64,000 nt of DNA from Listeria cossartiae subsp. cossartiae (GTDB lineage: Bacteria; Bacillota; Bacilli; Lactobacillales; Listeriaceae): contig NZ_JAASUI010000001.1 in NCBI RefSeq assembly GCF_014224155.1, forward strand, positions 682,001 through 746,000. Direction: 5' to 3'. The notes beneath the pieces were generated by a model. The model saw nothing but the letters and a program-made list of their open reading frames with translations, searched no databases and had not been told where the DNA came from. Shown here piece by piece: positions 24,803 to 32,821 of the stretch. The stretch's first letter is position 1; the number at the start of each line of letters is the position of its first letter. A program made the translations under genes and the position numbers.

Positions 24803-25849
24803 ATGAATTGGTTAGAGAAGCTAAAAGAAAATGACACGGCCAGACGGGTGCTAGTGTTTATCCTGCTAGGCATCGTTTTATATTTACTCAGAAGCATGAT
24901 TGATTTAATATTACTAACTTTCATTTTTGCATTTTTAGTGACACGATTAGAGAATGTTATTTTAAAAAGAATACGAATACCACGAAAATTAATTGTGATT
25001 GTTTTGTATTCGTTAGTAGCAATATTTTTATATATTGCGATTGTCCATTTTTTACCGATTTTAATTGATCAAATTTCCCAATTAGTAGATTCACTTGTAA
25101 AAATCTATAATAATCCTAGTGATAATACGATTGTGCAGTGGATTGTTGGGTTTTTAAAAGAATCTAACATTCAAAAATATTTACAAGCTGGCGTTGATTT
25201 TATTATTGCGTCACTTTCTGGCATCGGGTCGGTTGGATTATCCTTCTTTTTAGCGTTAATCCTCAGCTTGTTTTTCTCCTTGGAAAAAGAGCGGGTGACA
25301 TCTTTTACCGGACAATTTATGACGAGTAAAGTTGGTTTTATTTTTAAAGAAGCAGCATTTTTTGGAAAGAAATTTGTGGCGACTTTCGGGGTTGTTTTAG
25401 AAGCTCAATTAATGATTGCATTAGTAAATACGGTCATCACAACGATAGCTTTATATTTGATGGATTTCCCGCAGTTGCTTAGTTTATCGATTATGGTGTT
25501 TGTACTTGGATTAATTCCTGTTGCTGGGGTGATTATTTCCTGTATTCCGCTAGTACTCATAGCTTATACTGTCGGCGGATTCCAAGATGTTGTTTATATT
25601 TTAATTACAGTTGTGATCGTCCACGCGATTGAAACGTATATCTTAAATCCAAAACTAATGTCATCTAAAACGAACTTACCAGTATTTTATACATTTATTA
25701 TTTTGATTTTCTCAGAAACGTTCTTTGGCGTGTGGGGACTGATTGTCGGAATCCCAGTCTTCGTATTCTTACTAGATATTTTGGAAGTGAGAAATGCCGA
25801 TGATTTAAAGAAACGAACCATATTTGGGCGCAAGAAAAAAGTAGATTAG
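24803..25849 (+). CDS. AI-2E family transporter
   Basis: This 348-aa membrane protein has about eight hydrophobic segments. The family signature includes GLIPVAGVIISCIPLVLIA and, near the end, the HAIETYILNPKLMSSKTNLPVF motif. The family includes E. coli TqsA and halophile Na+/H+ antiporters, so autoinducer export is not a safe inference. It is divergent from the gntR-MFS pair and convergent with the first DUF915 gene, whose stop is only 9 bases away. Confidence 0.86.
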   Translation: MNWLEKLKENDTARRVLVFILLGIVLYLLRSMIDLILLTFIFAFLVTRLENVILKRIRIPRKLIVIVLYSLVAIFLYIAIVHFLPILIDQISQLVDSLVKIYNNPSDNTIVQWIVGFLKESNIQKYLQAGVDFIIASLSGIGSVGLSFFLALILSLFFSLEKERVTSFTGQFMTSKVGFIFKEAAFFGKKFVATFGVVLEAQLMIALVNTVITTIALYLMDFPQLLSLSIMVFVLGLIPVAGVIISCIPLVLIAYTVGGFQDVVYILITVVIVHAIETYILNPKLMSSKTNLPVFYTFIILIFSETFFGVWGLIVGIPVFVFLLDILEVRNADDLKKRTIFGRKKKVD

Positions 25850-25858
25850 GCAATAAGC

Positions 25859-26758
25859 TTAATCTACTTTTTCTTTACCCCATAAAAAGCTGGCTACTTC
25901 CTCATCGACGTCCGTGTTTTCGTGGAGTTTACTATGAGCGGCGTTCTTTCCAGTGAAGGTTTTTTCTTTATAACTCTCTGCTTGACCTTCGAAAATGAAC
26001 TTGCCGGATAATGCACTCGCGACAGAAACACTGCCGTCACTTTTCGTTCCATCTAAAGTATCTCCTGCAATATTCAGCACACGTAAATGAGTAGGGATTT
26101 TTTGTTTGTTTTTCATAAATTCGCTATAACGGTCGGAGGATTGCTTGGGCCCTTTATCTGTAAGGTCATAGGCCGTAACGCCATCGTCTCCAATAACTAA
26201 TCCATTAAGCGGTGATCCGATTAAAACAAGTTTTTCAAGAATAGGGTAGGCTTTGTCACTACCGACTTTTTCAATGTAACTTGTTAAACTGACGCCACCC
26301 ATGGAATGACCAACTGCGTAAACTTTCTCGATATGATAATTATTTTTTAACTCTTTCATCACATTTTGAATCCACTGTGCTTGATTATCCATCGAACTCT
26401 TATTATCTTCAAAAATAACTTGAATGGTTGGGTTATTGCTAAATTTATCGTAGTTACCGTCTGTGCTTACTGTTCCGTCTGCTGCTACAGTCATTACGAG
26501 CGATTTTGTCACATCGCCCTCATCGGCAAGGCGGTTAATCATTCCGCCAAATGAATTCGCGGTTCCAGAATAGCCATGGACAAAAAGCGTAGGAATCGCA
26601 ATTTCAGAAACGGGATTGACCGTTTTTTTCGTTGTTTTATTTGCTGTTATAGTAGGTTCTTTGGCTGCTTTTTTAGTCGGTTCAAATTGAAGGAAAATTA
26701 TCCAGAAGCCAGCTACAATAATGGCTAAAACGATAATGGCAATAATAACTTTTTTCAT
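25859..26758 (-). CDS. DUF915 alpha/beta-hydrolase, membrane-anchored (paralogue 1)
   Basis: This 299-aa protein has an N-terminal membrane anchor or signal sequence (KKVIIAIIVLAIIVAGFW). The hydrolase fold has the oxyanion motif PTLFVHGYSGTANSFGGM, the nucleophile elbow VGHSMGGVS (Ser near 152) and a late catalytic His in AAHSKLHENTDV. DUF915 proteins are cell-surface lipase-like enzymes with unknown substrates. The ATG at 26758 has AAAGGA 8 bases upstream. It lies in tandem with a clear paralogue 19 bases upstream. Confidence 0.85.
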   Translation of the reverse strand: MKKVIIAIIVLAIIVAGFWIIFLQFEPTKKAAKEPTITANKTTKKTVNPVSEIAIPTLFVHGYSGTANSFGGMINRLADEGDVTKSLVMTVAADGTVSTDGNYDKFSNNPTIQVIFEDNKSSMDNQAQWIQNVMKELKNNYHIEKVYAVGHSMGGVSLTSYIEKVGSDKAYPILEKLVLIGSPLNGLVIGDDGVTAYDLTDKGPKQSSDRYSEFMKNKQKIPTHLRVLNIAGDTLDGTKSDGSVSVASALSGKFIFEGQAESYKEKTFTGKNAAHSKLHENTDVDEEVASFLWGKEKVD

Positions 26759-26777
26759 TCGAAACATCCTTTAATAT

Positions 26778-27599
26778 TTATTTCTCTCCCCATAAAAACT
26801 GGCCAACGTATTTATCAACGACAGTAGATTCATGCATGCTACTGTGCGTTGCTTGTGGTCCTTTGATGACATGTGTAATCACTTTTTGATGTGCAAATAA
26901 TTTTTCACCGTATAGGACGCTATCTAATTTTACCTCGCCGTCACTATTCGATCCATCTTCCAAATTACCGCCAATAATCATAATTTCTGTATTATTGGGC
27001 AAAACTTTCGCCATTTTTTCAGCAAATTTTGCATGGACGTTATTGGCGTTTTTAATATCCACCTGTTGATCACCGTTAACATACTCTTCCGGATAAAATG
27101 GTACGGCAAGGAAAACAATTTTATTTACTTGCGGATAGGATTTGTTTTTTTCATAACTTGCTAAATATGCTACCCAAGCGCCGCCGCCCATCGAATGACC
27201 AACCGCGTTGAATTTTTTAATGTCGTAGTTTTGTTGTAAGTAAGACATGACTTTTTTTGTCCACATGGATTGTTGGGGGAGTGTTGCCCGATTATCTTCA
27301 AAAACAATGTTGATAAGCGGATTTTTTTCGTTTTTATTATAAGTTCCAGTTGTAGAAATATCGCCATCTGGACTTACATTGACAGTTAATGATTCTGTGC
27401 CCCAATCATATTTTTGATCAAAGCGACGTATCATTCCATGAAGTGAACGGTCTGTCCCGCGATAACCATGAATAAAAATGGTCGGAATGGCATCGTTGGC
27501 TGCTTTTGGATATGACGTGTTAATTGTAAGTAAAATAAATATAGCTCCAACTAAACAGCCTAATGGTAAGATAATGGAGAAGAACACGCGCTTTAGCAT
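26778..27599 (-). CDS. DUF915 alpha/beta-hydrolase, membrane-anchored (paralogue 2)
   Basis: This 273-aa paralogue of the next gene has an N-terminal hydrophobic anchor, PTIFIHGYRGTDRSLHGM, the nucleophile elbow VGHSMGGGA and the terminal catalytic His in ATHSSMHESTVVDKYV. Both copies keep the HGYxGT and GHSMGG motifs and the C-terminal HxxxHE pattern, so both look active. The ATG at 27599 follows AAAGGGG. It is the first gene of a two-gene operon arising from a local duplication. Confidence 0.85.
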   Translation of the reverse strand: MLKRVFFSIILPLGCLVGAIFILLTINTSYPKAANDAIPTIFIHGYRGTDRSLHGMIRRFDQKYDWGTESLTVNVSPDGDISTTGTYNKNEKNPLINIVFEDNRATLPQQSMWTKKVMSYLQQNYDIKKFNAVGHSMGGGAWVAYLASYEKNKSYPQVNKIVFLAVPFYPEEYVNGDQQVDIKNANNVHAKFAEKMAKVLPNNTEIMIIGGNLEDGSNSDGEVKLDSVLYGEKLFAHQKVITHVIKGPQATHSSMHESTVVDKYVGQFLWGEK

Positions 27600-27756
27600 T
27601 ATTTTACGCCCCTTTAAATTTCGTTATGAACAAATTATACATTTTTTTAAAGCAAAACGCACGATTGGTCCTCTTTTTCTAACAATTTAATAGTTTATTC
27701 TCATGAAAACATATAGTATACTGGAAAAATAAGCGAAGAAACGGAGGCATTTTTAC

Positions 27757-28215
27757 ATGATTAAACGAACTGGTGAGATAGTACTCGCTATTATAGGTCT
27801 TATTTTTAGTGTACTGACACAAGCATCGATTGCTATTATAGGTCTTTTAATGACAAGTGGTTCAAAAGGAAAAGAAGGTTTAACGATATTTTATAATAAT
27901 TACTACCAAACAATGACAGAGTGGGACATTTCGAAAAGTGAAATTCCTGACCCTGACCGTGTGCTAAATTTTGTACAAATATTATCTTGGACTACATTAA
28001 CAGGCGGACTGATTACGCTTGCTCTTGGCGGATTTGGTATTTACTACATAATGAAAAATAAAAAACCAGTCTTTGCGGGCTATTTATTTTTAGCAGCGGG
28101 CATTGTTTCGCTACTTTCAACTGCACTGATTACTTTTATTCCTGCGATACTACTGATTGTCGCAGCAATTCTTTGTTTTGTTCGCAAACCTAAGAGCACT
28201 TTTTCAGGATTATAA
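27757..28215 (+). CDS. DUF4064 membrane protein
   Basis: This 152-aa protein has four membrane segments (about 7-32, 73-98, 104-122, 124-142) with a short extracytoplasmic loop containing a Trp/Asp/Pro-rich patch. The opening KRTGEIVLAIIGLIFSVLTQ and overall pattern fit DUF4064. Function unknown. It is monocistronic with its own terminator. Confidence 0.7.
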   Translation: MIKRTGEIVLAIIGLIFSVLTQASIAIIGLLMTSGSKGKEGLTIFYNNYYQTMTEWDISKSEIPDPDRVLNFVQILSWTTLTGGLITLALGGFGIYYIMKNKKPVFAGYLFLAAGIVSLLSTALITFIPAILLIVAAILCFVRKPKSTFSGL

Positions 28216-28220
28216 TTTGG

Positions 28221-28256
28221 AACGAGCTTGAATTTTTCAAGCTCGTTTTTGTTTTA
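28221..28256 (+). terminator. Terminator after DUF4064 gene
   Basis: ACGAGCTTGAA / TTCAAGCTCGT followed by TTTTTGTTTT. Its tail runs into the SigB-type promoter of the next gene. Confidence 0.9.
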
Positions 28257-28276
28257 TTGGCCGTTTTTTAGGGAAT
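28251..28276 (+). promoter_or_regulatory. SigB-type promoter
   Basis: GTTTTA (28251-28256), 14 bases, GGGAAT (28271-28276), 32 bases before the start of the small membrane protein gene. Confidence 0.72.
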
Positions 28277-28308
28277 AAAATAGTGGATTTCAAGAGGAGG
28301 TTGATAGT

Positions 28309-28542
28309 GTGAAAAATAAAGTAGGAATTATTGCCGGAGCTGTCGCTGGGGTCGCTGGGGTTTTAGCCTGTGCAGCAATTTATGTAGTGAAAAAGCAAAT
28401 GCCGCCTACCCCTTTTGATGAGGTAAATGATATTCGAACACGTTATGAGGACAAAGAAATTTTGGAAACAGAGCTGGAAGAGAACAACATGATTTCAGAA
28501 GGTGGCGTTTCTTCTATTCAATATGAAGAAAAAGTAAAATAA
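28309..28542 (+). CDS. Small single-pass membrane protein
   Basis: This 77-aa protein has an N-terminal hydrophobic, Ala/Gly-rich segment (residues about 5-26) and an acidic cytosolic or extracellular tail (ETELEENN). It resembles YtxH-like small stress proteins in layout only. The start is GTG at 28309 after GAGGAGG. The upstream SigB-type promoter suggests general-stress expression. Function unknown. Confidence 0.72.
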   Translation: MKNKVGIIAGAVAGVAGVLACAAIYVVKKQMPPTPFDEVNDIRTRYEDKEILETELEENNMISEGGVSSIQYEEKVK

Positions 28543-28552
28543 ACGAAAAGCA

Positions 28553-28592
28553 GTTTGTATCTTGCGTTATGCGGGAAGCAAGCTGTTTTTAT
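28553..28592 (+). terminator. Terminator after small membrane protein gene
   Basis: CAGTTTGTATCTTGC / GCGGGAAGCAAGCTG pairs with several G-U contacts and is followed by TTTTT. Confidence 0.6.
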
Positions 28593-28656
28593 ATTCGTAA
28601 AAAACTGCTTATTATAGTAGATATATGTTATCCTGTAGTTAGACAATAGGGCTCAA

Positions 28657-28695
28657 GTTGTAGGTGAATTTCCTTCTACAGCGGGTTATTATACT
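28657..28695 (+). promoter_or_regulatory. Activator-type promoter region of the LiaI/LiaH-like operon
   Basis: A -10-like TATACT (28690-28695) has no good -35. Instead a dyad GTTGTAG (28657-28663) / CTACAGC (28676-28682, one mismatch) sits just upstream of it. This layout fits a response-regulator site such as LiaR (inference). Confidence 0.4.
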
Positions 28696-28770
28696 TGATA
28701 CATAGCGTTATGATAGGTACAGTAATAAAAGAAAATATTCAGCTACATTTGGAAGTTAGGAGGTAGACGC

Positions 28771-29085
28771 ATGAGAGCAATATTCATTGGCGTATTAATT
28801 GTTTTACTAATAGCGATGATACTTATCGTCTTATGGCCAGCAATCATGGCAACTATTGGCGCAGTACTCGGTTTTTGGTCACTAAAGAAATTACTTGAAG
28901 CAAGATCTGTAAGCGAAAAAGTTATTTATGGTGTTCTAATCGGCGTGGGTGCCTTAATAATTCTAGCTAACTTAAAAGGAATTCTGGTTGTCGCAATTAT
29001 CGGAGCAATCATTTACTTCCTAACTAGAAATAAAAATAAACCAAGAAAAAATGATGATGTATTCGACTACCCATACAATAAATAA
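28771..29085 (+). CDS. LiaI-like small membrane protein
   Basis: This 104-aa protein has two or three membrane segments (about 3-40 and 58-85) and a basic then acidic C-terminal tail (RNKNKPRKNDDVFDYPYNK). Together with the next gene it mirrors the LiaI-LiaH pair, where the membrane protein recruits the PspA-like partner to the membrane under envelope stress. The gap to the next gene is 15 bases, so the pair is co-transcribed. The LiaI assignment is by context, not by a diagnostic motif. Confidence 0.7.
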   Translation: MRAIFIGVLIVLLIAMILIVLWPAIMATIGAVLGFWSLKKLLEARSVSEKVIYGVLIGVGALIILANLKGILVVAIIGAIIYFLTRNKNKPRKNDDVFDYPYNK

Positions 29086-29100
29086 TTGGAGGAGAAAAAA

Positions 29101-29946
29101 ATGGCAAACCTTTTTGAAAAAATGAAACAATGGAATAAAGAAGTTAGTGAAAAAATCGAGAAACGTGAAGAAAAACGTCGCAATTCAGTAAGTTACTATA
29201 TGGATAAAACAAAACAAGAAATGAAAGACGCAGAACGCATGGTAGAAAAACAACGCGAACTAAAATCCCTTTTCTATAAAGAATATAAAGAAATGGAAGT
29301 TTATGTGGAAAAACGCCGTCGTCAAGCAGAAATTGCAAACGAAGCTGGTGAAACAAAACTAGCTGAATTCGCTTTAGAAGAAGTAGCTCAATACGAAGAA
29401 CAATTAAAAGCTACGAAAGGCCACTACGACCAAGCTTCCGAACAACTTGAAAAATTAGAACTACGCATGCACGAAATGCGCTTAAAATGGAAAAACCTAA
29501 AAACACAACATTTAGCGGAAATGGCTGAAAAAAATGCAACCGAAACATCCGAAAAAATGGACAAAGTTATCCATGATATGAGCTGGGGCAGTGTTAGCGA
29601 CTACCATGAAGCACAAAAGCAACGCGATTTAGCCGAAGAAGCAGAGAAAAAAGCCGATATGAACAAAGAACTTTCTCAATCATTTGATGATCTTATGGAC
29701 GAACTGGAAAAGAAAACAAAGAAAAGTAAAGAAATCATCAAAGATAAAGCGCAAAACTTTACGACAATGGTAGATGAAATTATCGAACGCGAAAAACAAA
29801 ATTTCAAGAAACCAGAAAAAGCTTCGATGGAAGATCAATTAAATGAACTGGAAAAAGAAGCTGCAAAAGAACAACCAAAAGAAGAAAAAGAAGTGCTGAT
29901 TCCAGAACTAGAGAAAAAAGAAGAAGAGAACGAAACAGATAAATAA
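29101..29946 (+). CDS. PspA/IM30 (LiaH-like) coiled-coil protein
   Basis: This 281-aa, highly charged, almost fully helical protein has long coiled coils (about residues 25-150 and 170-215). The pattern follows PspA/IM30 (ESCRT-III fold) proteins, with an acidic Lys/Glu-rich tail. Such proteins form rings that stabilise damaged membranes, and LiaH is the Bacillus member. The ATG at 29101 follows GGAGGAG, and the in-frame ATG 15 bases upstream overlaps that site. It is operonic with the LiaI-like gene. In L. monocytogenes this locus is reported to respond to cell-wall antibiotics. Confidence 0.8.
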   Translation: MANLFEKMKQWNKEVSEKIEKREEKRRNSVSYYMDKTKQEMKDAERMVEKQRELKSLFYKEYKEMEVYVEKRRRQAEIANEAGETKLAEFALEEVAQYEEQLKATKGHYDQASEQLEKLELRMHEMRLKWKNLKTQHLAEMAEKNATETSEKMDKVIHDMSWGSVSDYHEAQKQRDLAEEAEKKADMNKELSQSFDDLMDELEKKTKKSKEIIKDKAQNFTTMVDEIIEREKQNFKKPEKASMEDQLNELEKEAAKEQPKEEKEVLIPELEKKEEENETDK

Positions 29947-29951
29947 AACCG

Positions 29952-29983
29952 TAAGCGCAGAATTAATATTCTGCGCTTTTTTT
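29952..29983 (+). terminator. Terminator after the PspA-like gene
   Basis: AAGCGCAGAAT / ATTCTGCGCTT followed by TTTTT. Confidence 0.92.
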
Positions 29984-30042
29984 ATGCGTTCACCATTTTT
30001 TTGGTTATTTTACTTTTTTTCGGGTAAAGAGGAAAAGATAAG

Positions 30043-30070
30043 TTGCATTTTAATAGATACATGCTATAAT
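30043..30070 (+). promoter_or_regulatory. SigA promoter of the nag operon
   Basis: TTGCAT (30043-30048), 16 bases, perfect TATAAT (30065-30070). It abuts the NagR operator. Confidence 0.7.
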
Positions 30071-30088
30071 AATTGGTATAGACCGATT
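30071..30088. promoter_or_regulatory. NagR operator (dre-type site)
   Basis: AATTGGTATAGACCGATT matches the GntR-family NagR/YvoA/DasR site built on TGGTATAGACCA. It lies at the transcription start, where binding would block the operon until an amino-sugar phosphate effector is present. Confidence 0.8.
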
Positions 30089-30108
30089 TAATGAGGAGGC
30101 AAAATGTA

Positions 30109-31242
30109 ATGACTAACAAAGTAATTACTAACGCTACAATTTATACTGGTAAAGGTGTTCTAGAAAATGCTTTCGTACGTTTTGATAAACAAATTTTAGA
30201 AGTTGGCTCGATGGCTAATTTTCAAGCGGACAAAGCGGAAGAAGTAATTGATGCAAAAGGACAAAAACTTGTTCCTGGTTTCATTGATGTTCATTCACAC
30301 GGTGGTTATAGTTTTGACGCAATGGATGCAGATCCAGACGCACTTAGAAAACAAGTGAATGGGATGTTAAACGAAGGAATCACTACTTACTTCCCAACAA
30401 CGATGACGCAATCACACGAAAATATCGAAAAAGCGCTAAAAGTAATTAATGAAGTTGCACAAACTGAACCTGTTATTGGCGGGATTCATCTAGAAGGCCC
30501 ATTCGTTTCGAAAGTCTTCAAAGGAGCGCAACCAGAAGAATACATTCAAGCGCCTGACTTGGAACTTTTCAAAAAATGGTTTGATATTTCTGGTGGCTTA
30601 ATTAAATTAGTAACATATGCACCAGAGCATGATACTTCTGCTGATTTTGAAAATTTGTGTTTTGAACTAGGAGTTGTTCCAAGTATTGGTCACTCTAATG
30701 ATGTGCGCGAACACTTGAAAACAAGTAAAGCGACACATGCGACACATTTATATAATGCTTGTCACCGGATGACACACCGTGAGCCAGGCGTTCCAGGTCA
30801 CGTTTTATTAGAACGCGGCATTAATGCAGAATTAATCGTTGATGGTATTCACGTTCATCCTGATATGGTGAAATTAGCTTACCAAATGAAAGGCCCAGAA
30901 CATTTATGCATTATTACTGATTCGATGCGAGCAAAAGGGATGCCAGAAGGAAAATCCGAACTTGGCGGTCAAACTGTTATCGTAAAAGATAAACAAGCTC
31001 GTTTAGAAGATGGAACTTTAGCCGGAAGCGTACTTACTTACGACGACGGTTTCCGCAACATGATTAAATTCACAGGATGTTCGGTAGAAGAAGCAGTTCT
31101 TATGTCTTCTGGAAACCAAGCACGCGAATTTAATTTAACACAAAAAGGTGCAATCGAGGCTGGTAAGGATGCAGATTTCAACTTACTAGACGAAGATTTA
31201 CACATTACAGCAACTTATTCATTCGGAAAAAAACATTCTTGA
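30109..31242 (+). CDS. nagA: N-acetylglucosamine-6-phosphate deacetylase
   Basis: NagA converts GlcNAc-6-P to glucosamine-6-P and acetate. The 377-aa amidohydrolase-fold protein has DVHSHGGYSFDAMD, the metal Glu in HLEGPF, the metal His in SIGHSND and ATHLYNA, and the catalytic Asp in ITDSMRA. The ATG at 30109 follows GAGGAGG; an in-frame ATG at 30091 lies within the operator-leader and is disfavoured. It is the first gene of nagA-nagB-nagR and feeds glycolysis and peptidoglycan precursors. Confidence 0.95.
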   Translation: MTNKVITNATIYTGKGVLENAFVRFDKQILEVGSMANFQADKAEEVIDAKGQKLVPGFIDVHSHGGYSFDAMDADPDALRKQVNGMLNEGITTYFPTTMTQSHENIEKALKVINEVAQTEPVIGGIHLEGPFVSKVFKGAQPEEYIQAPDLELFKKWFDISGGLIKLVTYAPEHDTSADFENLCFELGVVPSIGHSNDVREHLKTSKATHATHLYNACHRMTHREPGVPGHVLLERGINAELIVDGIHVHPDMVKLAYQMKGPEHLCIITDSMRAKGMPEGKSELGGQTVIVKDKQARLEDGTLAGSVLTYDDGFRNMIKFTGCSVEEAVLMSSGNQAREFNLTQKGAIEAGKDADFNLLDEDLHITATYSFGKKHS

Positions 31243-31257
31243 GAGGAAGATTTTAAT

Positions 31258-31962
31258 ATGCAACTTATCACAACAGAAAATAAATTAGCAGGATCCAAAA
31301 AAGCGTTAGAAATTATCGAAAAAAGCATTACATCAGGCGAAGTAAACACACTTGGTCTAGCAACTGGTAGTACACCAGAAACACTATATGCTGAGCTTGT
31401 AAAAAGCGATGTCGACACTAAAAATGTAACAACAACGAACCTAGATGAATATGTAGGTCTTGCAGCAAACGACCCAAACAGTTATCATTACTATATGAAC
31501 GACTTGTTATTCTCTAAAAAAGCATTTAAAGAAAGTTTCTTACCAAACGGAGAAGCGACAGATGCAGAAGCAGAATGCGCTCGTTATGAAGAAATTTTAT
31601 CTGAGCACCCAATTGACATTCAAGTGCTTGGAATTGGAACAAACGGTCACATCGGTTTTAACGAACCAGGAACTTCTTTTGAATCGTTAACACATAAAGT
31701 TGTTTTAACAGATTCTACTCGTGAAGCAAACAAACGCTTTTTCGAAAGAGAAGAAGATGTTCCAACACATGCTTATTCTATGGGAATTAAATCAATCATG
31801 AATGCGAAGAAAATTATCCTACTTGCTTTTGGTGAAAACAAAGCACAAGCAATCAAAGAAACTATTAAAGGACCTGTAGATGTGAATTGTCCTGCTTCTG
31901 TACTTCAAAATCATCCAGATGTTACTGTGATTCTTGACAACGAGGCGGCGTCACTTCTATAA
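31258..31962 (+). CDS. nagB: Glucosamine-6-phosphate deaminase
   Basis: NagB isomerises and deaminates glucosamine-6-P to fructose-6-P and ammonia. This 234-aa short-form enzyme has the phosphate loop LGLATGSTPETLY, TTNLDEYVGL with the catalytic Asp, and GIGTNGHIGFNEPG with the ring-opening His. It lacks the C-terminal allosteric extension of E. coli NagB, as is usual in Firmicutes. It starts 15 bases after nagA. Confidence 0.95.
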   Translation: MQLITTENKLAGSKKALEIIEKSITSGEVNTLGLATGSTPETLYAELVKSDVDTKNVTTTNLDEYVGLAANDPNSYHYYMNDLLFSKKAFKESFLPNGEATDAEAECARYEEILSEHPIDIQVLGIGTNGHIGFNEPGTSFESLTHKVVLTDSTREANKRFFEREEDVPTHAYSMGIKSIMNAKKIILLAFGENKAQAIKETIKGPVDVNCPASVLQNHPDVTVILDNEAASLL

Positions 31963-31977
31963 GAAGAGGGCGGGAAA

Positions 31978-32700
31978 ATGATCGATAAACAATCAGGAAT
32001 ACCGATTTACATTCAGATTCAAAGTGAAATTAAAAAGAAAATGGAAGATGGCGTATGGAAAGTTGGCACATCGATTCCAGCTGAACGTCAGCTTGCAGAA
32101 ATGTTTCACGTTAGCCGAATGACGGTAAGACAAGCCATTCAAGGCCTCGTTGATGACAACATTTTGCAAAGACGTGTTGGTGCTGGGACTTTTATTGCGG
32201 AAAAGAAACTAACCGAACGACTTGAAGCGGTTACGAGTTTTACGAATTTGATGTTACAAGAGGGCAAAGTTCCTTCGACGCGAATCGTATCGTACGGCAT
32301 TCGTCCGGCAAGTACGCAAGAACAAGAAGCGTTGCAACTACCAGAAAATAGCAATGTAATGAAAATTGAGCGGATTCGTTACGGCGACCGTGTACCAATT
32401 CTTTATGAAGTTGCAGCCATTCCAGAAAAAATTGCTTCACTGCTAACAAAGGAAGACATAATGGATTCCCTTTATAAAGCGATTGAATTAAAATTTGGTC
32501 AAACAATTGGAGAAGCAGAACAAATTATGGAAGCTTCTTTAGTATCAGAAAAAATTGCGCCATATCTTGATGTAAAACTCGGCTCACCGGTTATGAAACT
32601 CAGACAAATTACAACCTTAGAAGACGGTCGACCATTTGAATTTACACGTTCCCAGTATGTAGGTAGTAGATTTCAATTTGTAGCTAGGATTAAACAATAA
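31978..32700 (+). CDS. nagR: GntR/HutC-family repressor NagR
   Basis: This 240-aa regulator has a winged-helix domain (PIYIQIQSEIKKKMEDG, then VSRMTVRQAIQGLVDDNILQ, residues about 10-70). A C-terminal UTRA effector domain follows (NVMKIERIRYGDRVPILYE; PFEFTRSQYVG). The family binds glucosamine-6-P or GlcNAc-6-P. It is the third gene of the operon it should repress, through the site at 30071-30088. A terminator follows. Confidence 0.92.
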   Translation: MIDKQSGIPIYIQIQSEIKKKMEDGVWKVGTSIPAERQLAEMFHVSRMTVRQAIQGLVDDNILQRRVGAGTFIAEKKLTERLEAVTSFTNLMLQEGKVPSTRIVSYGIRPASTQEQEALQLPENSNVMKIERIRYGDRVPILYEVAAIPEKIASLLTKEDIMDSLYKAIELKFGQTIGEAEQIMEASLVSEKIAPYLDVKLGSPVMKLRQITTLEDGRPFEFTRSQYVGSRFQFVARIKQ

Positions 32701-32703
32701 ATT

Positions 32704-32742
32704 AAAAGCTTGAGGTAGCATACGTGCGCTTCAAGCTTTTTT
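32704..32742 (+). terminator. Terminator after nagR
   Basis: AAAGCTTGA(G) / TTCAAGCTTT stem with an inner GCATACGTGC dyad and a T run. Confidence 0.88.
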
Positions 32743-32821
32743 TGCTTAATGATTTTCGTTGTCTTTTTGCAAATAAAAAAGTATAATGAGATGAGTAAAA
32801 AATTTGCGGGGAGGACTAGCC

